From Pirellula sp. (GTDB taxonomy: Bacteria > Planctomycetota > Planctomycetia > Pirellulales > Lacipirellulaceae), in assembly GCA_013822725.1 (NCBI GenBank), contig PNKX01000002.1, positions 217,214-281,213 of the forward strand: a DNA stretch of 64,000 nucleotides, given 5' to 3'. Below, one piece after another: positions 1-9,604 of the stretch (positions within the stretch are counted from its first letter, which is position 1; the number at the start of each line of letters is the position of its first letter). Position numbers and translations under genes: made by a program. The notes beneath the pieces are model-generated. The model did not search any database. It was not told where the DNA came from and worked only from the letters and a program-made list of their open reading frames with translations.

Positions 1-174
1 ACGGAGGGTCCGGCAACTCTACAACACGTGGCATGATGTGCAAACGCAACGCACGTTTTTTTTCGACCTCATAGCTTCCGCCTGCGCGCAGAAAAAATGC
101 TACGCTTGTGCGGGTAGAAACTGCGCACCTGCCCGCAAGAGTCGTCGGTCATACGTAGTGCGCTAGTCGTGCAG

Positions 175-1290
175 ATGGGACGGAATCTGCGCTGGACGGT
201 CATGACGGATTGGGCGACTAGTTTGATCGACCGCGCTCGTGCGCAGGCCGCGACGACCATGCTCTTGGCATGGGCGGTAGTGCGCGGACTGAGCGCAGCG
301 CATGGCGCCGACGTGACGCCGGCGAGCGCCGTTTCGCCGGTGTTGGAAGCGCCCGTCACGTTCGATTCTCAAACTAATGCGGGCGATCAGGTTTACATGA
401 TCAGCACGCGATCGATCGGCACGCAGTGCGAGCCGTCGATCATGTCGTCCGGCTTGCAAATCGAAGCGCACGACGGCGTCGGCGGTTCAACCGGCTGGCG
501 GACTCTTTCTTGGAGCGAGCTTTCGACCGAACTAAGCAACCCTGTACCGACGATCGTCTACATCCACGGCAACCGCGTCGATTGCGGCTACTCGAAGTCG
601 CACGGCCTCGCGATGTATCGCTCGCTGGCCGCGCGCAATCATGGCGACGGACCGATCCGCTTCGTCATTTGGTCGTGGCCGTCGTCGCAGATTCGAGGTC
701 AGGTTCGCGACTATCAGGTGAAAGCGGCCCGCACGAAGCAAGTCGGTTGGCAATTGGCGTGGACCATCGATCAGCTGCCGGCTGAAACGCCGCTCGCAGT
801 GATTGGCTACAGCTATGGGGCGCGCGTCGCCACCGGGGCATTGCATTTGTTGGCTGGCGGCCGACTCGGTTCGCTGGAACTTGCCCAGCGCAGCCACCCC
901 CAACGTCCGCCGATGCGAGCGGCGTTCGTCGCCGCGGCGCTCGACGCCAACTGGATTCGTCCCGGCGGCTACCATGGTCGAGCGCTGGAGCAAGTCGACG
1001 AACTCCTGCTGGTGAACAACCACCTCGACCCGGCGATGCGGTTTTATCATCTCGCCATGGAAAGCGGCGCGCGCCCGCTCGGCTACGGCGGGCCGCGCGG
1101 CCTCGGCCAGTTCACCGGCCGCGTCCGTTCCGTCGACGTCACCAGCGCCGTGGGGCGTCACCATGCGATTGAAGAGTATCTGGCCTCGTCGAGCCGCGTG
1201 ACGCGCGTGCTGGAGCAGGTTGCTCAATTCCCGGCGCGCTTGCAAGAAGAACAGGGCGAGACGGAAACGGAACTCGCCGCGCGGCCGTAA
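175..1290 (+). CDS. Secreted alpha/beta hydrolase
   Basis: A hydrolase-fold protein of about 371 residues. It shows an oxyanion-type HGNR motif near residue 121 and a nucleophile elbow GYSYGAR near 191-197, with Ser193 as the likely nucleophile. The strand before the elbow (LAVI) fits the alpha/beta hydrolase fold. A C-terminal VGRHHAIEEY could supply the catalytic His. An N-terminal hydrophobic stretch (TTMLLAWAVV) followed by small residues looks like a signal peptide, so it probably acts outside the cytoplasm. The start is uncertain: GTG at 169, ATG at 175 or ATG at 202, and 202 gives the most normal signal peptide. The substrate cannot be told from the sequence. It stands alone, with a repeat-containing gap before the next gene. 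Confidence 0.75.
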   Translation: MGRNLRWTVMTDWATSLIDRARAQAATTMLLAWAVVRGLSAAHGADVTPASAVSPVLEAPVTFDSQTNAGDQVYMISTRSIGTQCEPSIMSSGLQIEAHDGVGGSTGWRTLSWSELSTELSNPVPTIVYIHGNRVDCGYSKSHGLAMYRSLAARNHGDGPIRFVIWSWPSSQIRGQVRDYQVKAARTKQVGWQLAWTIDQLPAETPLAVIGYSYGARVATGALHLLAGGRLGSLELAQRSHPQRPPMRAAFVAAALDANWIRPGGYHGRALEQVDELLLVNNHLDPAMRFYHLAMESGARPLGYGGPRGLGQFTGRVRSVDVTSAVGRHHAIEEYLASSSRVTRVLEQVAQFPARLQEEQGETETELAARP

Positions 1291-1337
1291 TTGCCTTTCA
1301 TCGGGTAGCGCTGGTTGGCGTACTCGCCTACCAGGGC

Positions 1338-1420
1338 GGCGCAGCCGCAAGAGGCATCACTCCAAAGGCCGCGACGTGTCCGAAATCGCTCAAGCGCAAC
1401 GTGCCTCCTGCGGCTGCGCC
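1338..1420. repeat. Intergenic inverted repeat
   Basis: Arms GGCGCAGCCGCAAGAGGCA (1338-1356) and TGCCTCCTGCGGCTGCGCC (1402-1420) are complementary at 18 of 19 positions around a 45-base centre. It lies in the 217-base gap between the hydrolase and the aminotransferase. A transcript through it would fold into a long stem. There is no T-run, so a classic Rho-independent terminator is not supported. Confidence 0.7.
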
Positions 1421-1507
1421 GTCCCGGTAGCCGCTGACGGCGGCAACCGGGGCTACCCACTTCATTGACGGTGGCACGCCGCGGTATGCGCCGCCATACT
1501 TAAGACC

Positions 1508-2407
1508 ATGAACCTCAGCCAAGCCTATTTCAGCGGCGCGTGGATGCCGCTGCAAGACGCCCAAATCCCGCTCAGCGACGTCGGCTTCGGCCTCGGCGTC
1601 ACGGTGGTCGAACGCCTCCGCACCTTCGCCGGCCGCCCCTTCCGCGTTGAAGAACATCTCACGCGGCTTGAGCGCTCGCTCGAAATCGTCGGCTGGAACG
1701 CGGCATCGATCGTCGACGAAGTGCGGCAGGCCGTGGCCGCTTTCCCCGACGTCAACGCCGAGTTGATGGCCCCTGGCGACGATTGGTACATCGCCATCTT
1801 CGTCACGCCCGGCGACACCCCGGCCGCGACTCAGCCGCGAATCGGCGTCCACGGCGGACCATTGCCGTTCGCCGGCTGGGCCGACAAGTTCGAGACCGGC
1901 GTCGACGTAGTCATTACCGACGTTCGTCAAACCCCTGCCAACTGCTGGCCGCCGGAACTAAAGTGCCGCAGCCGGATGCACTACTATCTCGCCGATCAGG
2001 AAGCGGCCCGCCGCCAGCCCGGCGCGCGAGCCGTGCTGCTCAACCAACAAGGTTTCATCGGCGAAGCGTCGACGGCGAACGTCGTCGCCTATTACACAGG
2101 CCGTGGACTTGTCACGCCTCGCATCGACGGCGTGCTGCCCGGCATCAGCCAGCAGGTGCTGTTCGAACTCGCTGACGCAGCGGGCGTCGCTCACGTCGAA
2201 GCCGACCTGACGCCGCAAGAGTTTGCCGCGGCCGACGAACTTTTCATCACCAGCACCTCGATTTGCCTTCAGCCGATTGTGCGGGTGGATGGCCAGACGG
2301 TGGGTAACGGCCGCCCTGGCCCGCTTTACCGCCAACTACTGACCGCCTGGAGCGAAAAAGTGGGGGTCGACATCGCGGCGCAGGCCCGCCAGTTCGCCAG
2401 CAGATAA
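1508..2407 (+). CDS. Class IV aminotransferase (PLP, BCAT/PabC family)
   Basis: A 299-residue fold-type IV PLP enzyme, the usual length for branched-chain aminotransferase or aminodeoxychorismate lyase relatives. The N-terminal YFSGAWMPLQDAQIPLSDVG matches the family opening. ELKCRSRMHYYLADQEA carries the expected PLP-binding Lys followed by the family Tyr/Asn-rich helix, and GFIGEASTANVVAY is the cofactor-phosphate loop. ELFITSTSICLQPI near the C terminus is also typical. Whether it transfers amino groups for branched-chain amino acids, makes p-aminobenzoate or acts on D-amino acids cannot be decided from motifs. It is a single gene with no biosynthetic neighbours. Confidence 0.85.
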   Translation: MNLSQAYFSGAWMPLQDAQIPLSDVGFGLGVTVVERLRTFAGRPFRVEEHLTRLERSLEIVGWNAASIVDEVRQAVAAFPDVNAELMAPGDDWYIAIFVTPGDTPAATQPRIGVHGGPLPFAGWADKFETGVDVVITDVRQTPANCWPPELKCRSRMHYYLADQEAARRQPGARAVLLNQQGFIGEASTANVVAYYTGRGLVTPRIDGVLPGISQQVLFELADAAGVAHVEADLTPQEFAAADELFITSTSICLQPIVRVDGQTVGNGRPGPLYRQLLTAWSEKVGVDIAAQARQFASR

Positions 2408-2432
2408 CCGGGCGCTAGGTCCTACCAATTTC

Positions 2433-2503
2433 CTTTGCGCCTTCGCGCCTTTGCGTGAGACAGGTCTTTCTTGAATCCCACGCAAAGGCGCGAAGGCGCA
2501 AAG
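2433..2503. repeat. GCG-rich palindromic repeat, family 1
   Basis: Left arm CTTTGCGCCTTCGCGCCTTT begins at 2433 and its near-perfect complement ends at 2503. The same palindrome recurs at 26987-27050, 29323-29390, 32466-32549 and about 33990-34060, always between genes. Here it lies just after the aminotransferase stop. It is one of several families of mirrored short-period repeats in the window. Confidence 0.85.
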
Positions 2504-2545
2504 AAATACGGCGATGAAAGTTCGCAATTTCTCTGAGGAAAAATC

Positions 2546-2895
2546 TTGAAAATGGCCACTCAATTTGGTAGTGTACGGATGGATATTTGATGGCTGGCTG
2601 AAACTCCTGCGTGGCCGCAGTTGCCAGCCTTTTGTTCTTTGACAATCGACTACAACCTTCGTCCGGGTGGCACGCCCTGAAAGGGCGTGGTAGTCCCTGC
2701 GCGCTCACCACGCCCTTCCAAGGCGTGCCACCCAACAAAAGCGCCCGTGTTGGCCAAAAACTCTTGGCCGACATGGCCGACACGGCCAACTTGGCCGACA
2801 TGCAAAAAACAGGCAAAAATTGAAAGCGTCCAAGTCTGCCAAAAACTATTGGCAGACTTGGCACACATGGCACACATTGGCAGACGGCAATGTAG
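2546..2895 (+). ncRNA. Candidate structured noncoding element, copy A
   Basis: This stretch has no convincing ORF and shares ordered blocks with 36530-36895. The blocks are: a promoter-like TTGAAA (2546-2551), 17 bases, then TAGTGT (2569-2574); GTTCTTTGA (2634-2642); AAAAGCGCCCG, then a run of TTGGCCGACATGGCCGACAC units (about 2737-2795); and GTCTGCCAAAAAC, then TTGGCAGAC/TTGGCACAC units (about 2834-2882). The GGCC and TTGGC...GCCAA units are self-complementary, so an RNA would fold. Copy A also carries a perfect 12-bp hairpin stem (2665-2676 with 2722-2733) that copy B lacks. That this is a transcribed RNA is inference from the conserved order and promoter spacing. It could instead be a repeat of unknown mobility. 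Confidence 0.4.
2665..2733. repeat. GGGTGGCACGCC inverted repeat
   Basis: Arms GGGTGGCACGCC (2665-2676) and GGCGTGCCACCC (2722-2733) are perfectly complementary, with a second inner pair of CCCTGAAAGGGCGTGG type. The same arms bound the unit at 28538-28627. Here it is embedded in candidate element copy A. Confidence 0.85.
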
Positions 2896-2957
2896 CAGGC
2901 GCACTCGGCACTCCGCGTGCCGTTGTCAATGGGTACGCTTCAACCAACGCCAAGAAA

Positions 2958-3056
2958 GAATGGGACGCGGGTTCGCGCGGATTTAGCGGATGAACGCGGA
3001 GCCTATGGCGCCAACCCGCGAAGATCCGCCGAATCAGCGAAATCCGCGTCCCATTC
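2958..3056. repeat. Inverted repeat upstream of ffh
   Basis: GAATGGGACGCGG (2958-2970) pairs perfectly with CCGCGTCCCATTC (3044-3056). The interior has further partial pairing (CGCGGATTTAGCGGAT with ATCCGCCGAATCAGCG-type sequence). With the palindrome at 2433-2503 and element copy A it fills most of the 793-base space before ffh. A TAGAAT box at 3145-3150 may be the -10 of the ffh promoter, but no clear -35 was seen. Confidence 0.75.
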
Positions 3057-3200
3057 GTCGTCCCTGCGGGCGGGCCTGAGGAGAAGTATTCGCTGAGCCC
3101 TCCGGGCTGCCGCCGCTCGGCTATATCACCGATCCCGATTCCGTTAGAATTGTGGGTCTATCGCCTGTTCCCAACGATCATCTAACGCACGCTTGACGCT

Positions 3201-4682
3201 ATGTTCGAAGCCCTCCAAGACGGTCTCTCCGGCGCCTTCAAAACCCTCCGCGGGCAGGGGAAGCTCTCCGAATCGAACATGCGCGACGGGCTCAAACTCG
3301 TCGAGCGTTCGTTGCTGGAGGCCGACGTCAGCTTCGGCGTCGTCCGCGACTTCATGAAGCGGATTACCGACGAGGCGGTCGGCGACACGGTGCTGAAGTC
3401 GCTCAATCCGAGCCAGCAGGTCGTCGGCGTCGTCTACCAGGCCCTCATCGATTTCATGGGGCCGGTTGATCATTCCCTGCATTTGAAGGGTAAGGATAGC
3501 ATCACCGTCCTGATGATGTGCGGTCTGCAGGGCTCGGGCAAAACAACCACCAGCGGCAAGCTTGGCAGGTTGTTGAAGGCCGCGGGCCGTTCGCCGCTGA
3601 TGGTGGCGTGCGACCTCCAGCGTCCGGCGGCTATTGATCAGCTCCATATCATTGGCGAGCAGCTCGGCGTGCCGGTCTTTTCCGACCGCACGCAGAAGGA
3701 TCCGGTCGCCGTGACGAAGGCGGCCCAGGCCCACGCGAAAAAGATCGGCGCCGACGTGCTGATCCTCGATACGGCCGGCCGGCTTCACGTCGACGAAGCC
3801 CTCATGGAGGAGCTGAAGCGGGTCGACCGCCAGGCAATGCCCGACCAGGTGCTGCTAGTGATCGACAGCATGACCGGTCAGGACGCGGTCAACAGTGCCA
3901 AGGCGTTCAACGAAGCGCTCGAACTCGACGGCGTCATTCTCACGAAGCTCGACGGCGACGCTCGCGGCGGCGCCGCCCTGTCTGTGAAGCATGTCACCGG
4001 CGTGCCGATCAAGTTCATCGGCGTCGGCGAACATCTCGACGCCCTCGAAGAATTCCACCCCGACCGGATGGCGGGCCGCATCCTGGGGCAGGGCGATATT
4101 CTCACGCTCGTCGAGAAGGCACAACGCGAGTTCGACCAGGATGAAATGCTCGCTCAGGAAGAGCGGCTGAAGAAAGGCGAGTTCACGCTCGACGACTTCC
4201 GCAAGCAGATGAGCCAGATCAGCCGGCTCGGCCCGCTGCAAAAGGTGATGGGGATGATCCCCGGCATGGGGTCGCTCATGAAGCACCTCGACGACGTCGA
4301 CGCCGAGCAGGGAATGAAGCGGATGCTCGGAATCGTCGACTCGATGACCGCCGACGAAAAGCGGAATCCGACGAAAGTGATCGATCAGGGACGCCGCCGC
4401 CGGATTGCCGCGGGATCGGGGGTCGAACCGCACGAAGTGAATGAACTGGTCAAGCAGTTCAGCGCCATGTCGCAGGTGATGACCGCCATGGCCGGTAAGG
4501 GAGTGAAGGACCGAATGAAGATGGTCCGCGAGCTTCAAAGCGGGGCGATGTCGAACCCGGCGGGGCAACTCTCCCGGCAGAAGCAAAGTTCCGGGAAACG
4601 GTTGTCGCCGCAGGAAAAGGCGAAACTTAAGAAACAGCGGGAAAAAGAAATGCGGAAGCGCCGCCGGGGCGATAAGGGGTAG
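3201..4682 (+). CDS. ffh: Signal recognition particle protein Ffh
   Basis: The GTPase subunit of the bacterial signal recognition particle, which binds signal peptides of nascent membrane and secreted proteins and docks with FtsY. The four-helix N domain is residues 1-90. The G domain has GLQGSGKT (108-115), DTAGRLH (190-196) and TKLDGDARGG (248-257). The methionine-rich M domain follows from about residue 325 (FRKQMSQISRLGPLQKVMGMIPGMG), with the SRP-RNA-binding GRRRRIAAGSG near residue 403. At 493 residues it is slightly longer than typical, through a Lys/Arg-rich tail. The 4.5S RNA gene was not recognised nearby. It heads the rpsP-trmD-rplS group, as in many bacteria. Confidence 0.98.
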   Translation: MFEALQDGLSGAFKTLRGQGKLSESNMRDGLKLVERSLLEADVSFGVVRDFMKRITDEAVGDTVLKSLNPSQQVVGVVYQALIDFMGPVDHSLHLKGKDSITVLMMCGLQGSGKTTTSGKLGRLLKAAGRSPLMVACDLQRPAAIDQLHIIGEQLGVPVFSDRTQKDPVAVTKAAQAHAKKIGADVLILDTAGRLHVDEALMEELKRVDRQAMPDQVLLVIDSMTGQDAVNSAKAFNEALELDGVILTKLDGDARGGAALSVKHVTGVPIKFIGVGEHLDALEEFHPDRMAGRILGQGDILTLVEKAQREFDQDEMLAQEERLKKGEFTLDDFRKQMSQISRLGPLQKVMGMIPGMGSLMKHLDDVDAEQGMKRMLGIVDSMTADEKRNPTKVIDQGRRRRIAAGSGVEPHEVNELVKQFSAMSQVMTAMAGKGVKDRMKMVRELQSGAMSNPAGQLSRQKQSSGKRLSPQEKAKLKKQREKEMRKRRRGDKG

Positions 4683-4729
4683 CAGCGAACTTGGGGCCTA
4701 ATCTGCCCAAAAACCTTCGCCACACCCCA

Positions 4730-4758
4730 CTTGCCAGCTACCCCCTCTTTCTGGCAAG
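4730..4758. promoter_or_regulatory. Inverted repeat between ffh and rpsP
   Basis: CTTGCCAG (4730-4737) and CTGGCAAG (4751-4758) are perfect 8-bp complements around 13 mostly pyrimidine bases. It lies 48 bases after the ffh stop and 93 bases before the rpsP start. It may be a leader hairpin or protein site controlling the ribosomal operon. There is no poly-T tail, so a simple terminator is unlikely. Confidence 0.45.
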
Positions 4759-4850
4759 ATACGGGATTCCCGTCTGGCCCCTAAGCTATGCCTGGGCGGG
4801 CACTTGTGAATCGTGAAGACGATTCACGCACCGAATTAGGAGATGGAATT

Positions 4851-5360
4851 GTGGCGGTATGCATCCGCATGAAGAAGATGGGCCGTGCCCATCGCGCCTT
4901 CTTTCGTATTTGTGCGACCGACAAGCGCGCCCCGCGCGACGGTCGCGTGCTCGAAGAATTGGGCACCTACGACCCGTCGGTCCCTGACACCGATGCGCGG
5001 GCGTTGTTCAACAAAGAACGCGTCTCTCATTGGCTGAGCGTTGGCGCCCAGCCGAGCGAGAAGGTCGCGATTCTGATCAAGAAGTACGGCCCCAACGGCA
5101 CGCATCTTGAGCAGCAGGAAAAGGCGATCGCGAAGCTGAAGGGCCCGAAGGTCGTTCCCGACGCCGGTCCGGCTGCTCCGTCGCTGAAGAAGCTGGCTGA
5201 AGAGGCCGCCGCCAAGGCTGCTGCCGAAGCCGCCGCTGCGAAGGCTGCCGAGGAAGCTGCTGCCGCGAAGGCCGCTGAAGAAGCCGCTGCCGCCGAAGCC
5301 AGTGCCGCCGCCGAGGCGCCCGCTGCTGAAGAGGCTGCGGCTCCCGCGGCTGAAGGTTAA
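4851..5360 (+). CDS. rpsP: 30S ribosomal protein S16 with Ala-rich tail
   Basis: The first ~85 residues follow the S16 pattern: VAVCIRMKKMGRAHRAFFRI, then DGRVLEELGTYDP, then a helix with VSHWLSVGAQPSEKV. The GTG at 4851 is chosen because it gives the standard S16 N terminus and has a Shine-Dalgarno-like TAGGAG (4837-4842) 8 bases upstream. An in-frame ATG at 4788 would add 21 residues unlike S16. The protein is 169 residues, about twice the usual size. From about residue 100 it is almost entirely Ala, Glu and Lys in AAAKAAEEA-type repeats, probably a charged helix. It is followed at 33 bases by trmD. Confidence 0.95.
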   Translation: MAVCIRMKKMGRAHRAFFRICATDKRAPRDGRVLEELGTYDPSVPDTDARALFNKERVSHWLSVGAQPSEKVAILIKKYGPNGTHLEQQEKAIAKLKGPKVVPDAGPAAPSLKKLAEEAAAKAAAEAAAAKAAEEAAAAKAAEEAAAAEASAAAEAPAAEEAAAPAAEG

Positions 5361-5393
5361 TCCACCGGCGAACAGCTAAGGAGCCGTCCGACC

Positions 5394-6080
5394 ATGCGGT
5401 TCGACGTCCTCACGCTGTTCCCGGAAATGTTTTCGGGATACCTGACGCAGAGTTTGCTGAAGCTGGCCATCGACAAGTCGATCGTGTCGGTGGAACTGCA
5501 CAACATCCGCGACTGGGCCCAAGACAAGCATCGTTCGGTCGACGATCGTCCCTACGGGGGCGGTCCTGGCATGGTGATCATGCCGGGACCAGCGATTGAC
5601 GCGGTCGAAGCGGTGCAGAAGCAGGACGAAACGCCGGGGCGAGTGATCATGCTCACCCCGCAGGGCCGGCCGCTCAACCAGCGGCTGGTCGAAGAGTTGG
5701 CGACCCATCCGCGGCTGCTGCTACTGTGCGGCCGCTACGAAGGGTTCGACCAGCGCGTGATCGACATATTGGAGCCTGAGGAAGTCTCGATCGGCGACTT
5801 CATCATCAACGGCGGCGAAGTCGCCGCGATGGTGGTGATCGACGCGGTCATCCGACTGGTTCCGGGAGTGTTGGGCGACGAAGATAGCGGCCGGTACGAT
5901 TCGTTTTCGACCGGCAATCGGCTATTGGAATTCGCCCAGTACACCCGCCCGCGCGAGTACCGCGGTTTGGAAGTGCCGGAAGTGTTGCTTTCGGGCGACC
6001 ACCCAAAAATAGCCAAATGGCGCGAAGAGAGCAGTTTGGAACGGACGAGAAAGCAGCGTCCCGACCTGCTGAACGAATAG
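5394..6080 (+). CDS. trmD: tRNA (guanine-N1)-methyltransferase TrmD
   Basis: Methylates N1 of G37 in tRNAs reading GNN-proximal codons, using S-adenosylmethionine, to prevent +1 frameshifting. At 228 residues it is close to normal length. The N terminus MRFDVLTLFPEMF and the PYGGGPGMV loop are TrmD signatures. LLLLCGRYEGFDQRV and SIGDFIINGGEVAAM form the trefoil-knot SAM site. The C-terminal YTRPREYRGLEVPEVLLSG is the helical domain. An AAGGAG precedes the ATG. The gene that usually lies between rpsP and trmD, rimM, is absent here. Confidence 0.98.
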   Translation: MRFDVLTLFPEMFSGYLTQSLLKLAIDKSIVSVELHNIRDWAQDKHRSVDDRPYGGGPGMVIMPGPAIDAVEAVQKQDETPGRVIMLTPQGRPLNQRLVEELATHPRLLLLCGRYEGFDQRVIDILEPEEVSIGDFIINGGEVAAMVVIDAVIRLVPGVLGDEDSGRYDSFSTGNRLLEFAQYTRPREYRGLEVPEVLLSGDHPKIAKWREESSLERTRKQRPDLLNE

Positions 6081-6090
6081 AAATACTTTC

Positions 6091-6172
6091 ACCACGGAGA
6101 CCACAGAGAGCACAGAGAAAAGAGCCGGCAGCAACGCATGGTTCTCTGTGTCATCTGTGTTCTCTGTGGTTA
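6091..6172. repeat. Inverted repeat of CACAGAG units
   Basis: A mirrored array of short units: ACCACGGAGACCACAGAGAG on the left and CTCTGTGTTCTCTGTGGT-like sequence on the right. It fills most of the 126-base trmD-rplS gap, inside an operon that would be co-transcribed, so it would form a hairpin in the message. Confidence 0.75.
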
Positions 6173-6206
6173 ATCCCAAGCGAATTTTTCATTACGGATT
6201 GCCAAG

Positions 6207-6587
6207 ATGAGCCAGCAAATCCTCGCCAGCGTCGAGAAGTCGAGCCTCAAGCCGGCTGACGAAGTCCAGATGTTTGAGATCGGCGACACCGTCGACGTTC
6301 ACACGAAGATTCTCGAAGGCGAAAAGGAGCGGATTCAGGTCTTCTCCGGCGTCGTGATCGCTCGCAGTGGTTCGGGCTCGAGGGAGATGTTCACCGTCCG
6401 TCGCATCGTCTCCGGCGAAGGCGTCGAGCGGAAGTTCCCGCTCCATTCGCCCCGCATCGCCAAGATCGACGTCAAGCGGAGCGCAGTCGTTCGCCGGGCC
6501 AAGCTTTACTACATGCGGGAACGCTCGGGCAAGTCGGCCCGTCTCCGCGAACGCCGCAGCGAGCAAGCCGGCACCGACAAGAAGTAG
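6207..6587 (+). CDS. rplS: 50S ribosomal protein L19
   Basis: L19 sits at the 30S-50S interface. At 126 residues it has the normal size, with [20 protein letters not shown], then [15 protein letters not shown] and [20 protein letters not shown], all L19 hallmarks, ending in a basic tail. It follows trmD in the usual operon order but is separated from it by a repeat-filled gap of 126 bases. Confidence 0.97.
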   Translation: MSQQILASVEKSSLKPADEVQMFEIGDTVDVHTKILEGEKERIQVFSGVVIARSGSGSREMFTVRRIVSGEGVERKFPLHSPRIAKIDVKRSAVVRRAKLYYMRERSGKSARLRERRSEQAGTDKK

Positions 6588-6662
6588 TTGATTGCCGACT
6601 TGCGGCATGGCAAATGGCAATTAGGCTGGGGCGAGGCCCCCACCTTTTTTGCTACACCGCCC

Positions 6663-7082
6663 ATGTCGATCAAGAGCTGGATTGCCGAGCGTTGGCGCCC
6701 CCTCTCCTTTGGCGAGCGGGGCGAAGTCGTTGCGGCTCGCTATCTGCGCCGCCAGGGTTACCGCATCGTCGTCACCCGACGCCGAATGCGTTACGGCGAG
6801 ATCGACGTCATCGCCGTCGATGGCCGAACTGTCGTCTTCGTCGAAGTGAAAACGCGGCGGAGCGCGGGGGCCGTCCGTCCGGCGATCTCCGTCGACGCCG
6901 TGCGCCGACAGCGTATGACTCGCGCCGCCAATGCCTTTCTCAAATCGCACGGCCTGTTGCAACGCTGTGCGGCTCGGTTCGACATTGTCGAGGTCGTGTG
7001 GCCCATCGACGCCCCGCAACCGACGATCACGCACCATGTGAACGCCTTCCCTGCTGAGGGAAGCGGCCAGTTCTTCCGGTAA
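6663..7082 (+). CDS. YraN family (UPF0102) nuclease-fold protein
   Basis: About 139 residues from the ATG at 6663. FGERGEVVAARYLRRQGYRI, then YGEIDVIAVDGRTVVFVEVKTR, is the UPF0102 signature, a restriction-endonuclease-like fold with the conserved E-D-ExK residues. The precise role of the family is unknown. It often follows rplS or rnhB in bacterial genomes, as here. An earlier in-frame ATG at 6588 would add 25 residues not seen in the family, so the later start is preferred. Confidence 0.88.
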   Translation: MSIKSWIAERWRPLSFGERGEVVAARYLRRQGYRIVVTRRRMRYGEIDVIAVDGRTVVFVEVKTRRSAGAVRPAISVDAVRRQRMTRAANAFLKSHGLLQRCAARFDIVEVVWPIDAPQPTITHHVNAFPAEGSGQFFR

Positions 7083-8873
<1,791 letters not shown>

Positions 8874-8905
8874 CGACAGTTCAACTCGCAAGCGGAGTGC
8901 CAACG

Positions 8906-9280
8906 ATGAGCGCCGAAAAGAAGATCATTATCGACGAAGATTGGAAGTCGCAGGTCGCTGCTGAGAAAGAGGCGGCGCTCCGCCAGCCGGAAGGCGATGA
9001 GGCCGACGCTGAAGCGATCGGCGAATTGCCAGAAGCCTCCTTCGAGCTACTGATCTCGACGTTCGTGACCGAAGCGATGGTGGCGCTGGGGCAGTTCCCG
9101 CATCCGGGAACGGGCGAGATCGAAGCCGACGCTGGGCACGCCAAGTTCGCGATCGACATGATCGAAGTGATCGTCGAGAAGACGAAGGGTAACCTCGACC
9201 CTATGGAAGAGCAGGGGATCAAAGACATCCTGCATCAGCTGCGGATGGCGTTCATCGCCGTCACGCAGGGGCCGAAATAA
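8906..9280 (+). CDS. DUF1844 protein
   Basis: A 124-residue acidic protein. The central LPEASFELLISTFVTEAMVA followed by LGQFPHPGTG and the helical AGHAKFAIDMIEVIVEKTKG match the DUF1844 family, whose function is unknown. The start MSAEKKIIIDEDWK is the usual N terminus. It follows pyrG by 32 bases and is probably co-transcribed. A strong hairpin begins 3 bases after its stop. Confidence 0.85.
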   Translation: MSAEKKIIIDEDWKSQVAAEKEAALRQPEGDEADAEAIGELPEASFELLISTFVTEAMVALGQFPHPGTGEIEADAGHAKFAIDMIEVIVEKTKGNLDPMEEQGIKDILHQLRMAFIAVTQGPK

Positions 9281-9283
9281 AAG

Positions 9284-9302
9284 CCACCGGCTCTGCCGGT
9301 GG
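9284..9302 (+). terminator. Hairpin after the DUF1844 gene
   Basis: CCACCGGC (9284-9291), loop TCT, GCCGGTGG (9295-9302): a perfect 8-bp GC-rich stem directly behind the stop codon at the end of a long plus-strand operon. There is no T-run behind it, so termination may be weak or Rho-assisted. Confidence 0.45.
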
Positions 9303-9511
9303 ACGAACTATCGGCGGGCCGGTGATGTAATTAGTCCCCCGGCGGAGCCGGAGGCTTCCATAAAAAATGCCGCGCCCAGCCGGCAGGAGATGCGGGTCCC
9401 CTTTGCCGATTAGCCTACCAGTAGACTTGCATCCCGAACCGGGTGACAACGGACGGGTGGTGAAAGGCTAACCGTGCCGGCCAAGCGCGACGTGTCTTAG
9501 CTGCTCGTTTT

Positions 9512-9583
9512 GTCATTCTGAGCAGAGCGAAGAATCTGGAAACTCGTTTGAGACGCCAGATCCTTCGCTGCACTCAGGATGAC
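9512..9583. repeat. GTCATTCTGAG inverted repeat
   Basis: Left arm starts GTCATTCTGAGCAGAGCGAA and the right arm ends CACTCAGGATGAC, with AGAATCTGG and CCAGATCCTTCGCT pairing inside. Similar repeats are common in many bacterial genomes. It lies in the 324-base convergent gap between the DUF1844 gene and the mraZ-like gene, which also holds a GGCGGAGCCGG-type unit at about 9335-9350. Confidence 0.75.
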
Positions 9584-9604
9584 GACTTCTTCCTCACCCC
9601 AGCG

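Noticed and set aside
2749..2885. Short tandem units TTGGCCGACATGG and TTGGCAGAC considered as a CRISPR array
   Set aside because: Units are about 10 bases with no unique spacers of constant length and no cas genes nearby.
2870..3200. 4.5S SRP RNA gene near ffh
   Set aside because: The conserved GGAAG...AGCAGCC-type apical motif was not found in the upstream space.
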